In this document: piece after piece, positions 10,008-20,924 of the stretch
Layout: each line of letters starts with the position of its first letter
How positions within the stretch are numbered: the first letter of the stretch is position 1
NCBI GenBank assembly: GCA_009704945.1
Contig: WLDG01000005.1
Location: 1 to 64,000, forward strand
Direction of reading: 5' to 3'
From: Actinomycetota bacterium
GTDB taxonomy: Bacteria; Actinomycetota; Actinomycetes; Actinomycetales; Microbacteriaceae
DNA length: 64,000 nucleotides
Program-made: the position numbers and the translations under genes
Notes under the pieces: generated by a model
What the model saw: only the letters and a program-made list of their open reading frames with translations
What the model was told of the DNA's origin: nothing
The model's database searches: none

Positions 10008-10665
10008 AGCACCTGGCGGCTGTCCATGGGATGCCGAACAAACCCATGAAAGCCTGGTCCAGTACTTACTCGAAGAAACCTATGAGCTAATAGAAGCCAT
10101 CGAATCAGGAAACCGCGATGAGGTTTTGGAGGAGCTCGGTGATGTTTTGTATCAGGTGGTTTTCCATTCTGATCTTGCCTCTACAGGCACACTTGGCGAT
10201 CCGTTCGATATTGAGGACGTTGCCAGTTTCATGGAGCAAAAAATGCGCTCTCGTCACCCGCACGTCTTTGGTTCGGATGAAGAACTGGCTAAGTATCGAG
10301 CGGAAACAGGCGACCAGGTAATGCAAAACTGGGACGCCCACAAGAAGAAGGAGAAGCCGGGGAGAACCTCCATCTTGGACGGTGTACCAAAAGAGCTCCC
10401 TGCGCTAGCTCGGGCAAACAAGATTATTGGTAAAGCTGAAAAAGCAGGCATACTGAGCCCCCTCTCTGCTCCTGCGGTTCCAATTTCCGACGAACAAGAT
10501 TTGGGCCGGCTACTACTTGCCGTTGTATCTAGTGCCAGGGCATTGAATTTAGATCCTGAGCGAGCTTTGCGTGATGCTGCCAGGACTTTAGAAATAGAAA
10601 TTCGAGAAGCAGAAATGGCTGCAGCTACAGACGCGGGTGTTATAGGAAGAGTTAGCGAAGACTAG
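9964..10665 (+). CDS. mazG: MazG family nucleoside triphosphate pyrophosphohydrolase
   Basis: [34 protein letters not shown] and [17 protein letters not shown] motifs; ATG at 9964. Confidence 0.93.
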   Translation: [233 protein letters not shown]

Positions 10666-11243
10666 TGAAAAGTTTTCTCAAAGTCTCTGAAGCCTGCGGC
10701 CAGTAATTCTGAGGGATTTCTAGGGTCGTTGCTTTCAGCCCACCAAACTAAAATTGACATCGAGACAGAAATAAGCGCCGAAGAAAGAATCCTTGCTCGA
10801 AAAGGGTCCTTACTCAATCTCTGAGCAGCTTCCTGAATCATTTGTCTAGCTTCCTCAAGCTGACCTTGACCCCAGCCATAAATCTCAGGTGAACTAGCAA
10901 TCAGCTTCAAACGTAGGCGGACTGTTTCTAGAGAAGTGTCCAGCACATGCATAGCTTGCACCCAGGAAGTGTGCAGCAATTTCACTAAGTCTGTTTCTGG
11001 ATTTTCGCGAATTTGCCTAGCCAGTTCGATGTTAAATTCATGCATACCTCCCCAAACCACGGCAGCCTTTGATGGAAAAATTCTGAATAGGTTTGACCTG
11101 GAGATATTTGCAGCTTCCGCAACATCATCCATCGTTACCTTGTCAATCCCGCGCTGACTAAAGAGTCGAAGAGCGGTTAGGCCAACTGCAGCGGGGTCTG
11201 TAGTAACAGGTCGCCCCCGCTTCGGCTTCTCTTGGCCGGTCAT
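10662..11243 (-). CDS. TetR/AcrR family transcriptional regulator
   Basis: N-terminal HTH GITKVTMDDVAEAANISRSNLFRIFPSKAAVVW-like; start chosen at MTGQEKPKRGRP. Confidence 0.88.
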   Translation of the reverse strand: MTGQEKPKRGRPVTTDPAAVGLTALRLFSQRGIDKVTMDDVAEAANISRSNLFRIFPSKAAVVWGGMHEFNIELARQIRENPETDLVKLLHTSWVQAMHVLDTSLETVRLRLKLIASSPEIYGWGQGQLEEARQMIQEAAQRLSKDPFRARILSSALISVSMSILVWWAESNDPRNPSELLAAGFRDFEKTFH

Positions 11244-11361
11244 GCTGGAAAGGTTAGCAACGGGCGTAAACAAACTAAACCCCAAGTTTTTCTCTTCATC
11301 CTTCTGAAGCCTCACCCCTGATAAACCGCTCGTTTTCAGGGGGCTATGCCAAACTGAAGGC

Positions 11362-12528
11362 GTGTCAATAAATCCCCCTCGCGGAATGCGCGACCTTCTT
11401 CCTTTAGAGAAGGCCAGGCGCGAGCAGGTTCTGGAACAGATTCGACAGGTCTACCGAGGTAGAGGTTTTCAAGAAATAGAGACACCCGCTCTCGAGGATC
11501 TTGCAAGGCTGACTGCTGGTCAAGGTGGCGATAACGAAAAGTTAGTTTTCAAGGTCTTAAAAAGAGGCGAAGAACTTGATAGAGCGCTAGCAGACGGAGT
11601 AGAACTTGCTGATCTTGGTTTGCGCTTTGATCTAACAGTCCCACTCACGCGATACTTCGCATCAAATCATGCGAAACTGCCGCGCGTTTTGAAAGCCATT
11701 CAGATTGGTCCGGTTTGGCGAGCGGAAAGACCGCAAAAAGGCAGATATAGACAATTTTTGCAGTGCGACATAGACATATTGGGAGATGACAGTGAGCTTG
11801 CTGAGTTGGAGCTGATTACAGCGTCACTTGCCGCTCTAGAAACTATAGGAATAACTGACGCCACAATTCGCGTCAACGATCGGCGGGTTCTTTCTCAAAC
11901 ACTGAAGTCCCTAGGAATTGATAACCAAGAACAAGCAATGATTGCAATTGACAAGCTTGACAAGATTGAAGTTAGTGGAGTGCGAGCTGAAATTGAAGAG
12001 GCCTACAATTCAAAAGTTGCAGACGCTGTCGCTAATTGGCTAAGTGATTCGAGGAAATTGGAACTTCCGAAAGAGCTTGCTTGGGTTTCACAGCTGGCCA
12101 ACCCTGGAAAGGTACGTTTCGATCCGACACTAGTTCGCGGAATGGGTTACTACACGGGTGCAATTTTTGAGATTGAACACCCGGGCTCCTCATCTTCAAT
12201 CGGTGGCGGCGGACGTTATGACAACATGGTCGGTCAGTGGTCGGGAAACCAGACTCCCGCGGTTGGAATCTCCTTGGGTATTGAGCGAATTCTCGATTTG
12301 TTGCCAGAGGACAGCTCAGAAGATAAGTCACTGGTTTTACTAATTGATTCTGACTACACAGCAGCGCTGGAAGTCCAAGCCGAGCTAATAAAAGAGGGCT
12401 GGAAAGTTCGAATCGAAAGAGCTGCCAAGAATACCAAGGCACAACTGACCGAGCTGGCGGATCAAGGCTTTGCTAGTTTTGCCCATTTCAAACCTGGGGA
12501 AAAACTCGACATTCGCAATCTTGGCTAA
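11362..12528 (+). CDS. hisS: Histidine--tRNA ligase (short C-terminal domain)
   Basis: MSINPPRGMRDLLP, LTVPLTRYFA, LVRGMGYYTGAIFEI motifs. Confidence 0.92.
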   Translation: MSINPPRGMRDLLPLEKARREQVLEQIRQVYRGRGFQEIETPALEDLARLTAGQGGDNEKLVFKVLKRGEELDRALADGVELADLGLRFDLTVPLTRYFASNHAKLPRVLKAIQIGPVWRAERPQKGRYRQFLQCDIDILGDDSELAELELITASLAALETIGITDATIRVNDRRVLSQTLKSLGIDNQEQAMIAIDKLDKIEVSGVRAEIEEAYNSKVADAVANWLSDSRKLELPKELAWVSQLANPGKVRFDPTLVRGMGYYTGAIFEIEHPGSSSSIGGGGRYDNMVGQWSGNQTPAVGISLGIERILDLLPEDSSEDKSLVLLIDSDYTAALEVQAELIKEGWKVRIERAAKNTKAQLTELADQGFASFAHFKPGEKLDIRNLG

Positions 12529-12579
12529 CCGCTAGAATTTAGCCCGAAGCCAGTGCTGCTTTCTTGTCCCACTAATTAG

Positions 12580-13878
<1,299 letters not shown>

Positions 13879-13905
13879 ATCTTCGGCTGTTATTCAATAC
13901 AGTTC

Positions 13906-13911
13906 TAGACT
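13906..13911 (+). promoter_or_regulatory. Putative -10 (TAGACT), 6 nt before ftsB-like ATG
   Basis: TAGACT-cctgtt-ATG. Confidence 0.6.
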
Positions 13912-13917
13912 CCTGTT

Positions 13918-14427
13918 ATGGCGCGCCCCAGAAAGACTGAACCCAAGGTTCCAGTTGCCCTATCCCAGGGGAAGTTACTTGCCAAATCACTGAAGCTGAA
14001 CAGCAGTTGGGTAAGTGTCATCACCATAGTTGTCTTGGGTAGTTTTCTTATATCTCCAGACGTTGAAGCATTTTTGAATCAGCGTAGACAAATTGCGGAA
14101 ATGGAAGAGAGCATCAGGCAGGCACGGGAGCAGGTCGAGCAAATGCAAGCCGAGCGGGATCGCTGGCAAGACCCGGTATACATCCGCTCTCAAGCAAGGG
14201 ATCGTCTTTACTATGTTTTGCCAGGCGAAGTTTCCTACCTTGTCATGGATTCATCCGGAATGGACTTCTCAGACACATCGGGCACAGTCGGGGCTTATCT
14301 CGCCGAGCGGCGCCGTGGTGATGAAATTTCAACCGAGATAGTAGCGGCCAACGACAATTGGGTTGATTCCTTGCTCGAGTCATTCTTGAGAGCAGCTGTT
14401 GAACAGCCCGAAGAGGAGGCAGAGTGA
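13918..14427 (+). CDS. Septum formation initiator (FtsB/DivIC) family protein
   Basis: Single TM followed by coiled coil (RRQIAEMEESIRQAREQVEQMQAERDRWQDPVYIRSQARDRLYYVLPGE); directly after eno. Confidence 0.88.
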   Translation: MARPRKTEPKVPVALSQGKLLAKSLKLNSSWVSVITIVVLGSFLISPDVEAFLNQRRQIAEMEESIRQAREQVEQMQAERDRWQDPVYIRSQARDRLYYVLPGEVSYLVMDSSGMDFSDTSGTVGAYLAERRRGDEISTEIVAANDNWVDSLLESFLRAAVEQPEEEAE

Positions 14428-14903
14428 TTTCCCAAGAAGATCTAGATGAGGTTTCAAGACAACTCGGAAGACCAGCTAGAGACATCATTGAAGTCGCAGC
14501 GCGCTGTGTCTGCAAAAGACCGTTGGTTGTCAAAACCAAGCCAAGGCTGGAAGATGGCACACCGTTTCCAACTCTTTACTACCTAACCCAAAAATCTGCG
14601 ACAGCTGCAGTGTCCGCCTTGGAGGCTGAAGGATATATGACCCAGCTTCAGCGAGATTTATTGGAAGACGACAAGCTTTCAAATGCCTACAACAAGGCTC
14701 ACCAAAAGTATCTGCAAGAGCGTGATGAGATTGAAGTAGTAGATGAGATTGACGGAATTTCAGCTGGCGGAATGCCTTATCGAGTTAAGTGCCTTCATGC
14801 ATTGGTCGCCCACTCCCTGGCAACTGGAAAAGGAGCTAATCCAGTTGGCGATTTAGCCCTTGCTAAATTGGAATGGTCACCGAAAGTTTGCACATGTCTT
14901 TAG
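14424..14903 (+). CDS. DUF501 domain-containing protein
   Basis: LGRPARDIIEVAARCVCKRPLVVKTKPRLEDGTPFPTLYYLT; conserved eno-ftsB-DUF501 order. Confidence 0.87.
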   Translation: MISQEDLDEVSRQLGRPARDIIEVAARCVCKRPLVVKTKPRLEDGTPFPTLYYLTQKSATAAVSALEAEGYMTQLQRDLLEDDKLSNAYNKAHQKYLQERDEIEVVDEIDGISAGGMPYRVKCLHALVAHSLATGKGANPVGDLALAKLEWSPKVCTCL

Positions 14904-16078
14904 CAGCTGTGCAAAGTATTGCGCTGCTGATTAATCTGATATCGCCGGAGTCTCAGTGGTGGCTGGAACAATACGATCTTGGCAACCCCTCCCTCGATGG
15001 TGAAGGGGTGATTGTCGCAGTAATTGACACAGGTATTGATACATCTCATCCAGATTTAGTTGGAACAGTTATTGGGGGAGCTGACTTCTCCGGAGTTGGA
15101 ACTCCGAATGGCACTTCACCTGTGGGGCCCAGTGGCTTTCATGGAACGATGGTGGCCTCGCTGATCGCGGGGCAAGGAAAAGTCACCGGTGGTGTTATTG
15201 GAGTTGCACCAGCGGCCCAGCTTCTATCCGTTTCGATTGGGCTAGGCGTTGAAGGTGCTGATACAGATAGGCAAGTGGCGCAGGCAGTTCGTTGGTCAGT
15301 TGATAATGGGGCCGATGTCATCAACCTGTCCATTTCACGCAACTCACTGACTTGGCCAGCTAGTTGGGACTCAGCATTTTTGTATGCGATGGAAAATGAT
15401 GTCGTGATCGTTGCCGCCAGTGGCAATGAATCAGAAAACCTAAAGTCCGCGACCGCCCCCGCGACCATCCCCGGAGTGGTTGCCGTGACTGCAATCAATA
15501 GAGAAAATCAAACAGTCATCGGTGCTGGTTCCAGTGGCATCGGAATTGCGTTAGCTGCGCCGGGAGTGGATTTATACGGCTCTTATCCAGGTGACGAAAT
15601 CAGATCCTGGTCAGGATCATCTGCAGCCGCTCCCTTAGTAACTGGCCTGGTTGCACTTCTGAGGCAAAAAGACCCAATGGCCAGTGCGAACGACATCATT
15701 CAGAGACTGCTTGCCAGCTCCATCGATGCAGGTGCGCCAGGCTTTGATGCTGAGTTTGGTTTTGGAATTGTTAGTCCCGCAGGGGCGTTGTCCTCCCAAG
15801 CAAGCGCTACCAACAACCCATTGGGTTCCTTAGGGGACTGGATTCGTTTATACAGACCGCAAGCCCTAGAGGATGAGGCTGAACTGCTAATTCCTCCTTC
15901 GGTAGGCCCAGAAGAGCTGGATATTCAACCCAATCAGGCCTTTCTCACGGCCGAGCTGTGGTCTAATCCGCTACTCTATGTTCTGTTAGTTCCCCTAGCT
16001 CTGTTGCTGTGGTTTAGTTACCGCAAAAGATCGGGGCGGGCTGGAAAGAAAAAACCAGAAGGTAATTCATTCTCATGA
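14894..16078 (+). CDS. S8 family serine peptidase, C-terminal membrane anchor (mycosin-like)
   Basis: Triad motifs VIDTGID (Asp), GFHGTMVASLIAG (His), SGSSAAAPLVTG (Ser); C-terminal TM then basic tail; start may be 14873. Confidence 0.9.
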   Translation: MSLAAVQSIALLINLISPESQWWLEQYDLGNPSLDGEGVIVAVIDTGIDTSHPDLVGTVIGGADFSGVGTPNGTSPVGPSGFHGTMVASLIAGQGKVTGGVIGVAPAAQLLSVSIGLGVEGADTDRQVAQAVRWSVDNGADVINLSISRNSLTWPASWDSAFLYAMENDVVIVAASGNESENLKSATAPATIPGVVAVTAINRENQTVIGAGSSGIGIALAAPGVDLYGSYPGDEIRSWSGSSAAAPLVTGLVALLRQKDPMASANDIIQRLLASSIDAGAPGFDAEFGFGIVSPAGALSSQASATNNPLGSLGDWIRLYRPQALEDEAELLIPPSVGPEELDIQPNQAFLTAELWSNPLLYVLLVPLALLLWFSYRKRSGRAGKKKPEGNSFS

Positions 16079-17466
16079 CGGTCGAGACCAGCAAGTCAAG
16101 GACGCCTAAGGCAGTGCTAAAGCAAGTCTTGGAGCCAGCCAAACCCAAGAAGATTTTGATAATCGGTGGCGGATACGCCGGCTTTTACACCGCTTGGAAG
16201 CTAGAAAAGCTTCTCAAGAAAGGTGAAGCTGAGGTTACCTTGGTAGACCCACTGCCATACATGACCTATCAGCCTTTCCTGCCAGAAGTCGCAGCAGGTT
16301 CGATAGAGGCAAGACACGTGGTGGTTTCTCACCGCCAACACTTGAAGAAAACCAAACTGGTCAGCGGTCGAATGACTCAGGTAACCCACAAGAGCAAAAA
16401 AGCAACAATTGCCATCGAGGGTGACAAGTCAATCACTCTCAGCTATGACCAAATCATCATGACTGCTGGTGCTGTCACCAGAACTTTTCCAATCGATGGC
16501 ATTGCTGAACAAGCTATCGGAATGAAGACTATTGAAGAAGCAGTTGAAGTACGCAACAGGCTCTTTGGAAACTTTGAGAGAGCTGCGGCCCTCCCTAAGT
16601 CAAGCCCACTGCGCAAACGCCTTCTAACTTTGATTGTGGTTGGTGGTGGGTTTGCGGGAATTGAGGCTTTTGCAGAATTGCGAAGCACTGCCACGGCTCT
16701 ACTTCGCTACTATCCCGAAATTAGTTTCGACGAAGTTAATTTTCACCTGATTGAGGCTATGGGTCGAATCATGCCTGAAGTTTCAGAAAAGACGGCTCAG
16801 AAAGTTATTGAAAACCTAAATAAGCGCGCAGGTTATATCCACCTCAACACGCAGGTAGTTTCTGCCAAAGACGGAAAAGTAAAACTTTCAACAGGTGAAG
16901 TTTTTGAGTCTGACATCATTATTTGGACAGCTGGCGTTGCTGCGGCGCCAGTCGCTAAGAACTGCGACTTTCCTCTAGATGCTCGACACAGAATCTTGGC
17001 TAATGCCAAGTTGCAGATTGTTGAAGGTGACAAAGTTATCAAGAACGCCTGGACCGCTGGCGATGTTTCAGCTGTCCCAGATCTCTCTGGTGGAGGCGTA
17101 GGCGGTTACTGTGTTCCAAATGCTCAGCACGCAGTTCGACAAGCGAAATTGCTTGCTAAAAATGTGGTTGCCAGCATTCGCGGAGAAGAAATCCGAGAAT
17201 ACAAATGGACAACTATTGGTGCTGTTGCAGGACTCGGCATCGGCATTGGTGCCATAAAAGTTGGAAAATTTGGCATGATTGGCTTTTTCCCATGGCTTGC
17301 TCACCGTGGTTATCACGGTCTGGCAATGCCGACCTGGGAGAGAAAGATCAGAGTTATCTCTGGTTGGGTATGGAACGCAGTTCTCGGACGTGACCTGGTG
17401 GCGATCGAGGCCACTAAGACCCCACGATTATTTTTTGAGACCTGGGCAACCAAACCTGGCAAATAA
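16075..17466 (+). CDS. NAD(P)/FAD-dependent oxidoreductase (type II NADH dehydrogenase-like)
   Basis: IIGGGYAGFYTAW, LIVVGGGFAGIE, AGDVSAVPD motifs. Confidence 0.9.
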   Translation: MTVETSKSRTPKAVLKQVLEPAKPKKILIIGGGYAGFYTAWKLEKLLKKGEAEVTLVDPLPYMTYQPFLPEVAAGSIEARHVVVSHRQHLKKTKLVSGRMTQVTHKSKKATIAIEGDKSITLSYDQIIMTAGAVTRTFPIDGIAEQAIGMKTIEEAVEVRNRLFGNFERAAALPKSSPLRKRLLTLIVVGGGFAGIEAFAELRSTATALLRYYPEISFDEVNFHLIEAMGRIMPEVSEKTAQKVIENLNKRAGYIHLNTQVVSAKDGKVKLSTGEVFESDIIIWTAGVAAAPVAKNCDFPLDARHRILANAKLQIVEGDKVIKNAWTAGDVSAVPDLSGGGVGGYCVPNAQHAVRQAKLLAKNVVASIRGEEIREYKWTTIGAVAGLGIGIGAIKVGKFGMIGFFPWLAHRGYHGLAMPTWERKIRVISGWVWNAVLGRDLVAIEATKTPRLFFETWATKPGK

Positions 17467-17477
17467 CCGGTTAGATT

Positions 17478-17502
17478 GGGCCCAGCACAGCTGGGCCCTT
17501 TT
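17478..17502 (+). terminator. Intrinsic terminator downstream of NADH dehydrogenase
   Basis: GGGCCCAG-cacag-CTGGGCCC-TTTT. Confidence 0.85.
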
Positions 17503-17506
17503 CATT

Positions 17507-17582
17507 GCCCCGATAGCCCAATGGCAGAGGCAGACGACTTAAAATCGTCACAGTGTGGGTTCGAGTCCCACTCGGGGCACCA
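17507..17582 (+). tRNA. tRNA-Leu (anticodon TAA) with a short 5-nt variable loop; encoded CCA at 17580-17582
   Basis: GCCCCGA/TCGGGGC acceptor, GACGA-CTTAAAA-TCGTC anticodon arm, ACAGT variable loop, GTGGG-TTCGAGT-CCCAC T-arm, A73. Confidence 0.88.
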
Positions 17583-17640
17583 TCTTCAGCAAAGGCACAG
17601 CCAGTTCGCATAGTCTGAAGTCAGGTTTCTAAGGAGCTAA

Positions 17641-18207
17641 ATGGAAGTATTTCTGATTCTGCTAGGTGTGGCCGCTCTCATCGGCATCTACCTGTGGATT
17701 ACCTATAACGCGTTGGTCGCTCTCAAAGTTCGAGTTGATGAGGCGTGGAGCGACATAACGGTCCAACTTAAGCGTCGAGCTGATCTAATCCCTAACCTGA
17801 TTGAGACTGTCCGCGCTTACGCTTCTCACGAGCGTGAGGTTTTTGACAGCGTTACCCGCGCGCGAGCTGCGACCGTTTCCCCTGAAGCGCTTTCTCACCC
17901 ATCTCAGGCGGCTGAAGCTGAGGGAATGTTGCAAGGAGCACTCAAGAGCTTGTTTGCTGTTTCGGAGGCCTATCCGCAGCTAGTTGCATCAACAAACTTC
18001 TTAGAGTTGCAGCGCGAACTAACTGATACCGAAGACAAAATCATGGCATCGCGTCGTTTCTATAACGGTGGAGTTGCAGAGCTAAATACCAAGATTCAGC
18101 AATTCCCAAACAATGTTTTCGCTAAGAATCTCGGCTTCACTAACCGTGAATTCTTTGATGTTGAAAACCCTGCCGCGATCCAGGAACCACCGCAGGTCAA
18201 GTTCTAA
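17641..18207 (+). CDS. LemA family protein
   Basis: N-terminal TM, VDEAWSDITVQLKRRADLIPNLIETVRAYASHE motif; next to M48 protease. Confidence 0.94.
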   Translation: MEVFLILLGVAALIGIYLWITYNALVALKVRVDEAWSDITVQLKRRADLIPNLIETVRAYASHEREVFDSVTRARAATVSPEALSHPSQAAEAEGMLQGALKSLFAVSEAYPQLVASTNFLELQRELTDTEDKIMASRRFYNGGVAELNTKIQQFPNNVFAKNLGFTNREFFDVENPAAIQEPPQVKF

Positions 18208-18210
18208 TTT

Positions 18211-19098
18211 ATGTATCGAGCAATATCCGCTAATAAGCGAAACACAGTTCTCATAATTGGCTTGTTCGTGGGGTTATTGACGGCCCTAGCAGTGTGGTGG
18301 GGGCAAGCATCAGGAAATGGCTCAAGTGCGATTTTCATCGTGCTGTTTGTGCTTATCTATACGGTTTTTCAGTACTACGCGGCGTCTCGACTCGCTTTAT
18401 CAATGAGCGGAGCACATGAGATAAAAAAGCAAGACAACCCAAGACTGTGGAACATAGTCGAGAACCTTGCGATCACTGAGGGACTTCCAATGCCCAAGGT
18501 TTATATCATCAATGATCCAGCTCCTAATGCTTTTGCCACTGGAAGAAACCCGAAGAACGCGGTCGTTGCTGCCACTACTGGATTACTTGAAATCATGGAT
18601 GACAACGAGCTCCAAGGTGTTATGGCTCATGAGCTAGGTCACGTGAAAAACTATGACATCCGCGTTTCAACAATTGTTTTCGGATTGGTCTCTGCCATCG
18701 GAATTTTGGCAGACTTGGCAATCCGGATGGCTTGGTTTGGTTCTGCTTCTCGCAACCGTGACAGCGGTCAGTTGGGCATGATCTTGATTCTCCTCGGAGT
18801 TGTCGGATGGATTATTGCTTGGCTGATAGGGCCGCTAGTTTCTGCAGCTGTCTCCAGACAGCGTGAATACCTGGCAGACGCGACCGGGGCTGAAATGACT
18901 CGCTATCCCCAGGGACTAGCAAGTGCCCTAAAGAAGTTGGGGGAGTATGGCAGACCAATGCGCCGAGCCAACAGCGCCATGGCCCATATGTACATCAACG
19001 ATCCACTCAAGCCAGGCATGGTTGAGCGGGTTTTCTCCACCCACCCCCCAATTCCTGACCGAATTAAGCGTCTGGCCGAAATCTCTAGAGGCTTCTAA
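18211..19098 (+). CDS. M48 family metalloprotease (HtpX-like)
   Basis: HELGHVKNYD zinc motif, SRQREYLADATGAEMT. Confidence 0.94.
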   Translation: MYRAISANKRNTVLIIGLFVGLLTALAVWWGQASGNGSSAIFIVLFVLIYTVFQYYAASRLALSMSGAHEIKKQDNPRLWNIVENLAITEGLPMPKVYIINDPAPNAFATGRNPKNAVVAATTGLLEIMDDNELQGVMAHELGHVKNYDIRVSTIVFGLVSAIGILADLAIRMAWFGSASRNRDSGQLGMILILLGVVGWIIAWLIGPLVSAAVSRQREYLADATGAEMTRYPQGLASALKKLGEYGRPMRRANSAMAHMYINDPLKPGMVERVFSTHPPIPDRIKRLAEISRGF

Positions 19099-19136
19099 TC
19101 GCTAGACTTTCATTCATTCTTTGATTGAAGGTTTTA

Positions 19137-20372
19137 ATGGCTCAGCAAAAGTTTCCCTCGCTGCAGGAATTTGAAGAAGCTGCGCTGCGAGTCCAGGGAG
19201 TAGTTAGTAAGACCCCCCTACTAGAAAGCCATTGGCTAACAGAAGCCTCAGGCCACCCGGTGTTTTTCAAATGTGAAAATCTCCAGCGAACCGGTGCATA
19301 TAAAGTTCGCGGTGCCTACAACCTGATTTCACAACTAACCAAAGAAGAGCAGCGCAAAGGAGTAGTCGCAGCCTCTGCGGGCAATCACGCTCAGGGAGTT
19401 GCGCTGGCCGCCCAGCTACTGGGCATCAAGGCAACGATTTTTATGCCAGTGGGAGCATCTTTACCCAAGTATCAGGCAACTATCGGTTACGGTGCCAATG
19501 TTGTCTTGAGCGGGGCGATATTTGACGAGACAAACGCAGCTGCCAAGGAATTTGCTCAAAAAACTGGTGCAGTCTACGTTCCTCCGTTTGATCACCTAGA
19601 CATTGTTCGTGGTCAGGGAACGGTTGCTCTGGAAATTTTTGATCAATTACCAAACGTCGACAACATTGTCGTCTGCCTCGGTGGCGGCGGATTGACAGCA
19701 GGTGTCGCTCTAGCCGCAAAGCTGAAGGCTGAACAATTAGGTCGCAAGGTCAAGGTATACGCAGTTCAGGCGGAGTTGGCTGCAGCCTATCCACCATCTC
19801 TTCGAGCTGGAAAGCCAATTGAAATAAAGACACAACCCACCATTGCCGATGGAATTGCAGTCGCGAAGCCAGGCAAGGTTCCATTTGACATTATTTCTAA
19901 GTATGTCGACAAGGTGATAACAGTATCTGAGGATGAAATTGCCAAGGGCATGCTAGGAGTACTGGAGCGTAGCAAGCTAGTTGTAGAAGCTGGTGGAGCA
20001 GTTGGGGTTGCTGCTTTGCTTGCCAAAAAACTAAAGCTTAAAGGGACAACTGCCATCGTTCTTTCGGGCGGCAACATTGACCCACTGCTATTGCAAAGAG
20101 TGATCAAGCACGGCCTGGCCGCATCAGATCGATACACCAACATCGCAGTTATGTTGCCAGACCGTCCAGGTCAGCTAGTTAGGACAGCACAAGCCGTGGC
20201 TGATGCTCATGCAAACGTGGTTGAGGTTCTTCATACCCGTCACGGAAATGGTTTGCAAATCAGCGAAGTAGAACTCGATTTGAGCGTCGAGACGAGGGGC
20301 AAGGAACACAGAGACGAAGTATTACTGTCTCTCAAGCAGGCTGGACTGAACCCTAAACTTCTGAATGACTAG
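19137..20372 (+). CDS. ilvA: Threonine ammonia-lyase
   Basis: KCENLQRTGAYKVRGAYN PLP motif, GGGGLTAGVALA, C-terminal ACT-like region. Confidence 0.92.
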   Translation: MAQQKFPSLQEFEEAALRVQGVVSKTPLLESHWLTEASGHPVFFKCENLQRTGAYKVRGAYNLISQLTKEEQRKGVVAASAGNHAQGVALAAQLLGIKATIFMPVGASLPKYQATIGYGANVVLSGAIFDETNAAAKEFAQKTGAVYVPPFDHLDIVRGQGTVALEIFDQLPNVDNIVVCLGGGGLTAGVALAAKLKAEQLGRKVKVYAVQAELAAAYPPSLRAGKPIEIKTQPTIADGIAVAKPGKVPFDIISKYVDKVITVSEDEIAKGMLGVLERSKLVVEAGGAVGVAALLAKKLKLKGTTAIVLSGGNIDPLLLQRVIKHGLAASDRYTNIAVMLPDRPGQLVRTAQAVADAHANVVEVLHTRHGNGLQISEVELDLSVETRGKEHRDEVLLSLKQAGLNPKLLND

Positions 20373-20875
20373 AACTTAAAGTTCTTAATCTGCTTAATCT
20401 CGACTGTAATCTCCTTGCCATTCGGGGCGGAATAAGAGACTTTCTCTCCAACTTTTTTTCCCTCGATGGCTTGGCCGATGGGCGAATCGGGGCTGTAAAC
20501 CGCGAAATCGCCCTCTTCAATTTCTTTTTCATACTTCGTATCTTCAAAAATCTCGTGCGACCCGAGATAAAACTCATTCGCCTTGCCATTTATATCACAG
20601 ACGACCAGAAGTCCTTGCTTCACGATTCCATCGCTCGCATCCGCCTCGCCGACGGTTGCATTGGCAAGCATTTCTTCAAGGCGATTTATGCGAGCCTCTA
20701 GCTTGCCCTGCTCTTCTTTAGCTGCGTGATAGCCGCCATTTTCTTTGAGGTCTCCCTCTTCTCTCGCTTCCTGGATGCGCTTGGCAATCTGTTGACGTTC
20801 AACCAAAATAAGCTGTTCCAGCTCGTCCCGCAGACGATCATAAGCGTCTTGGGTCAAAAGAATACTGTCGGTCAT
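20369..20875 (-). CDS. greA: Transcription elongation factor GreA
   Basis: LTQDAYDRLRDELEQL, EEGDLKENGGYHAAKEEQGKLEARI motifs. Confidence 0.95.
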   Translation of the reverse strand: MTDSILLTQDAYDRLRDELEQLILVERQQIAKRIQEAREEGDLKENGGYHAAKEEQGKLEARINRLEEMLANATVGEADASDGIVKQGLLVVCDINGKANEFYLGSHEIFEDTKYEKEIEEGDFAVYSPDSPIGQAIEGKKVGEKVSYSAPNGKEITVEIKQIKNFKF

Positions 20876-20893
20876 TTTTTGCTTTCAGGAATT

Positions 20894-20915
20894 GAAAAAG
20901 CTCGCCTAGCGAGCT
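20894..20915 (-). terminator. Intrinsic terminator downstream of DUF4307 gene (minus strand)
   Basis: Stem AGCTCGC-cta-GCGAGCT with T5 on minus strand (AAAAA 20894-20898 on plus). Confidence 0.75.
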
Positions 20916-20924
20916 AGAAAAATC

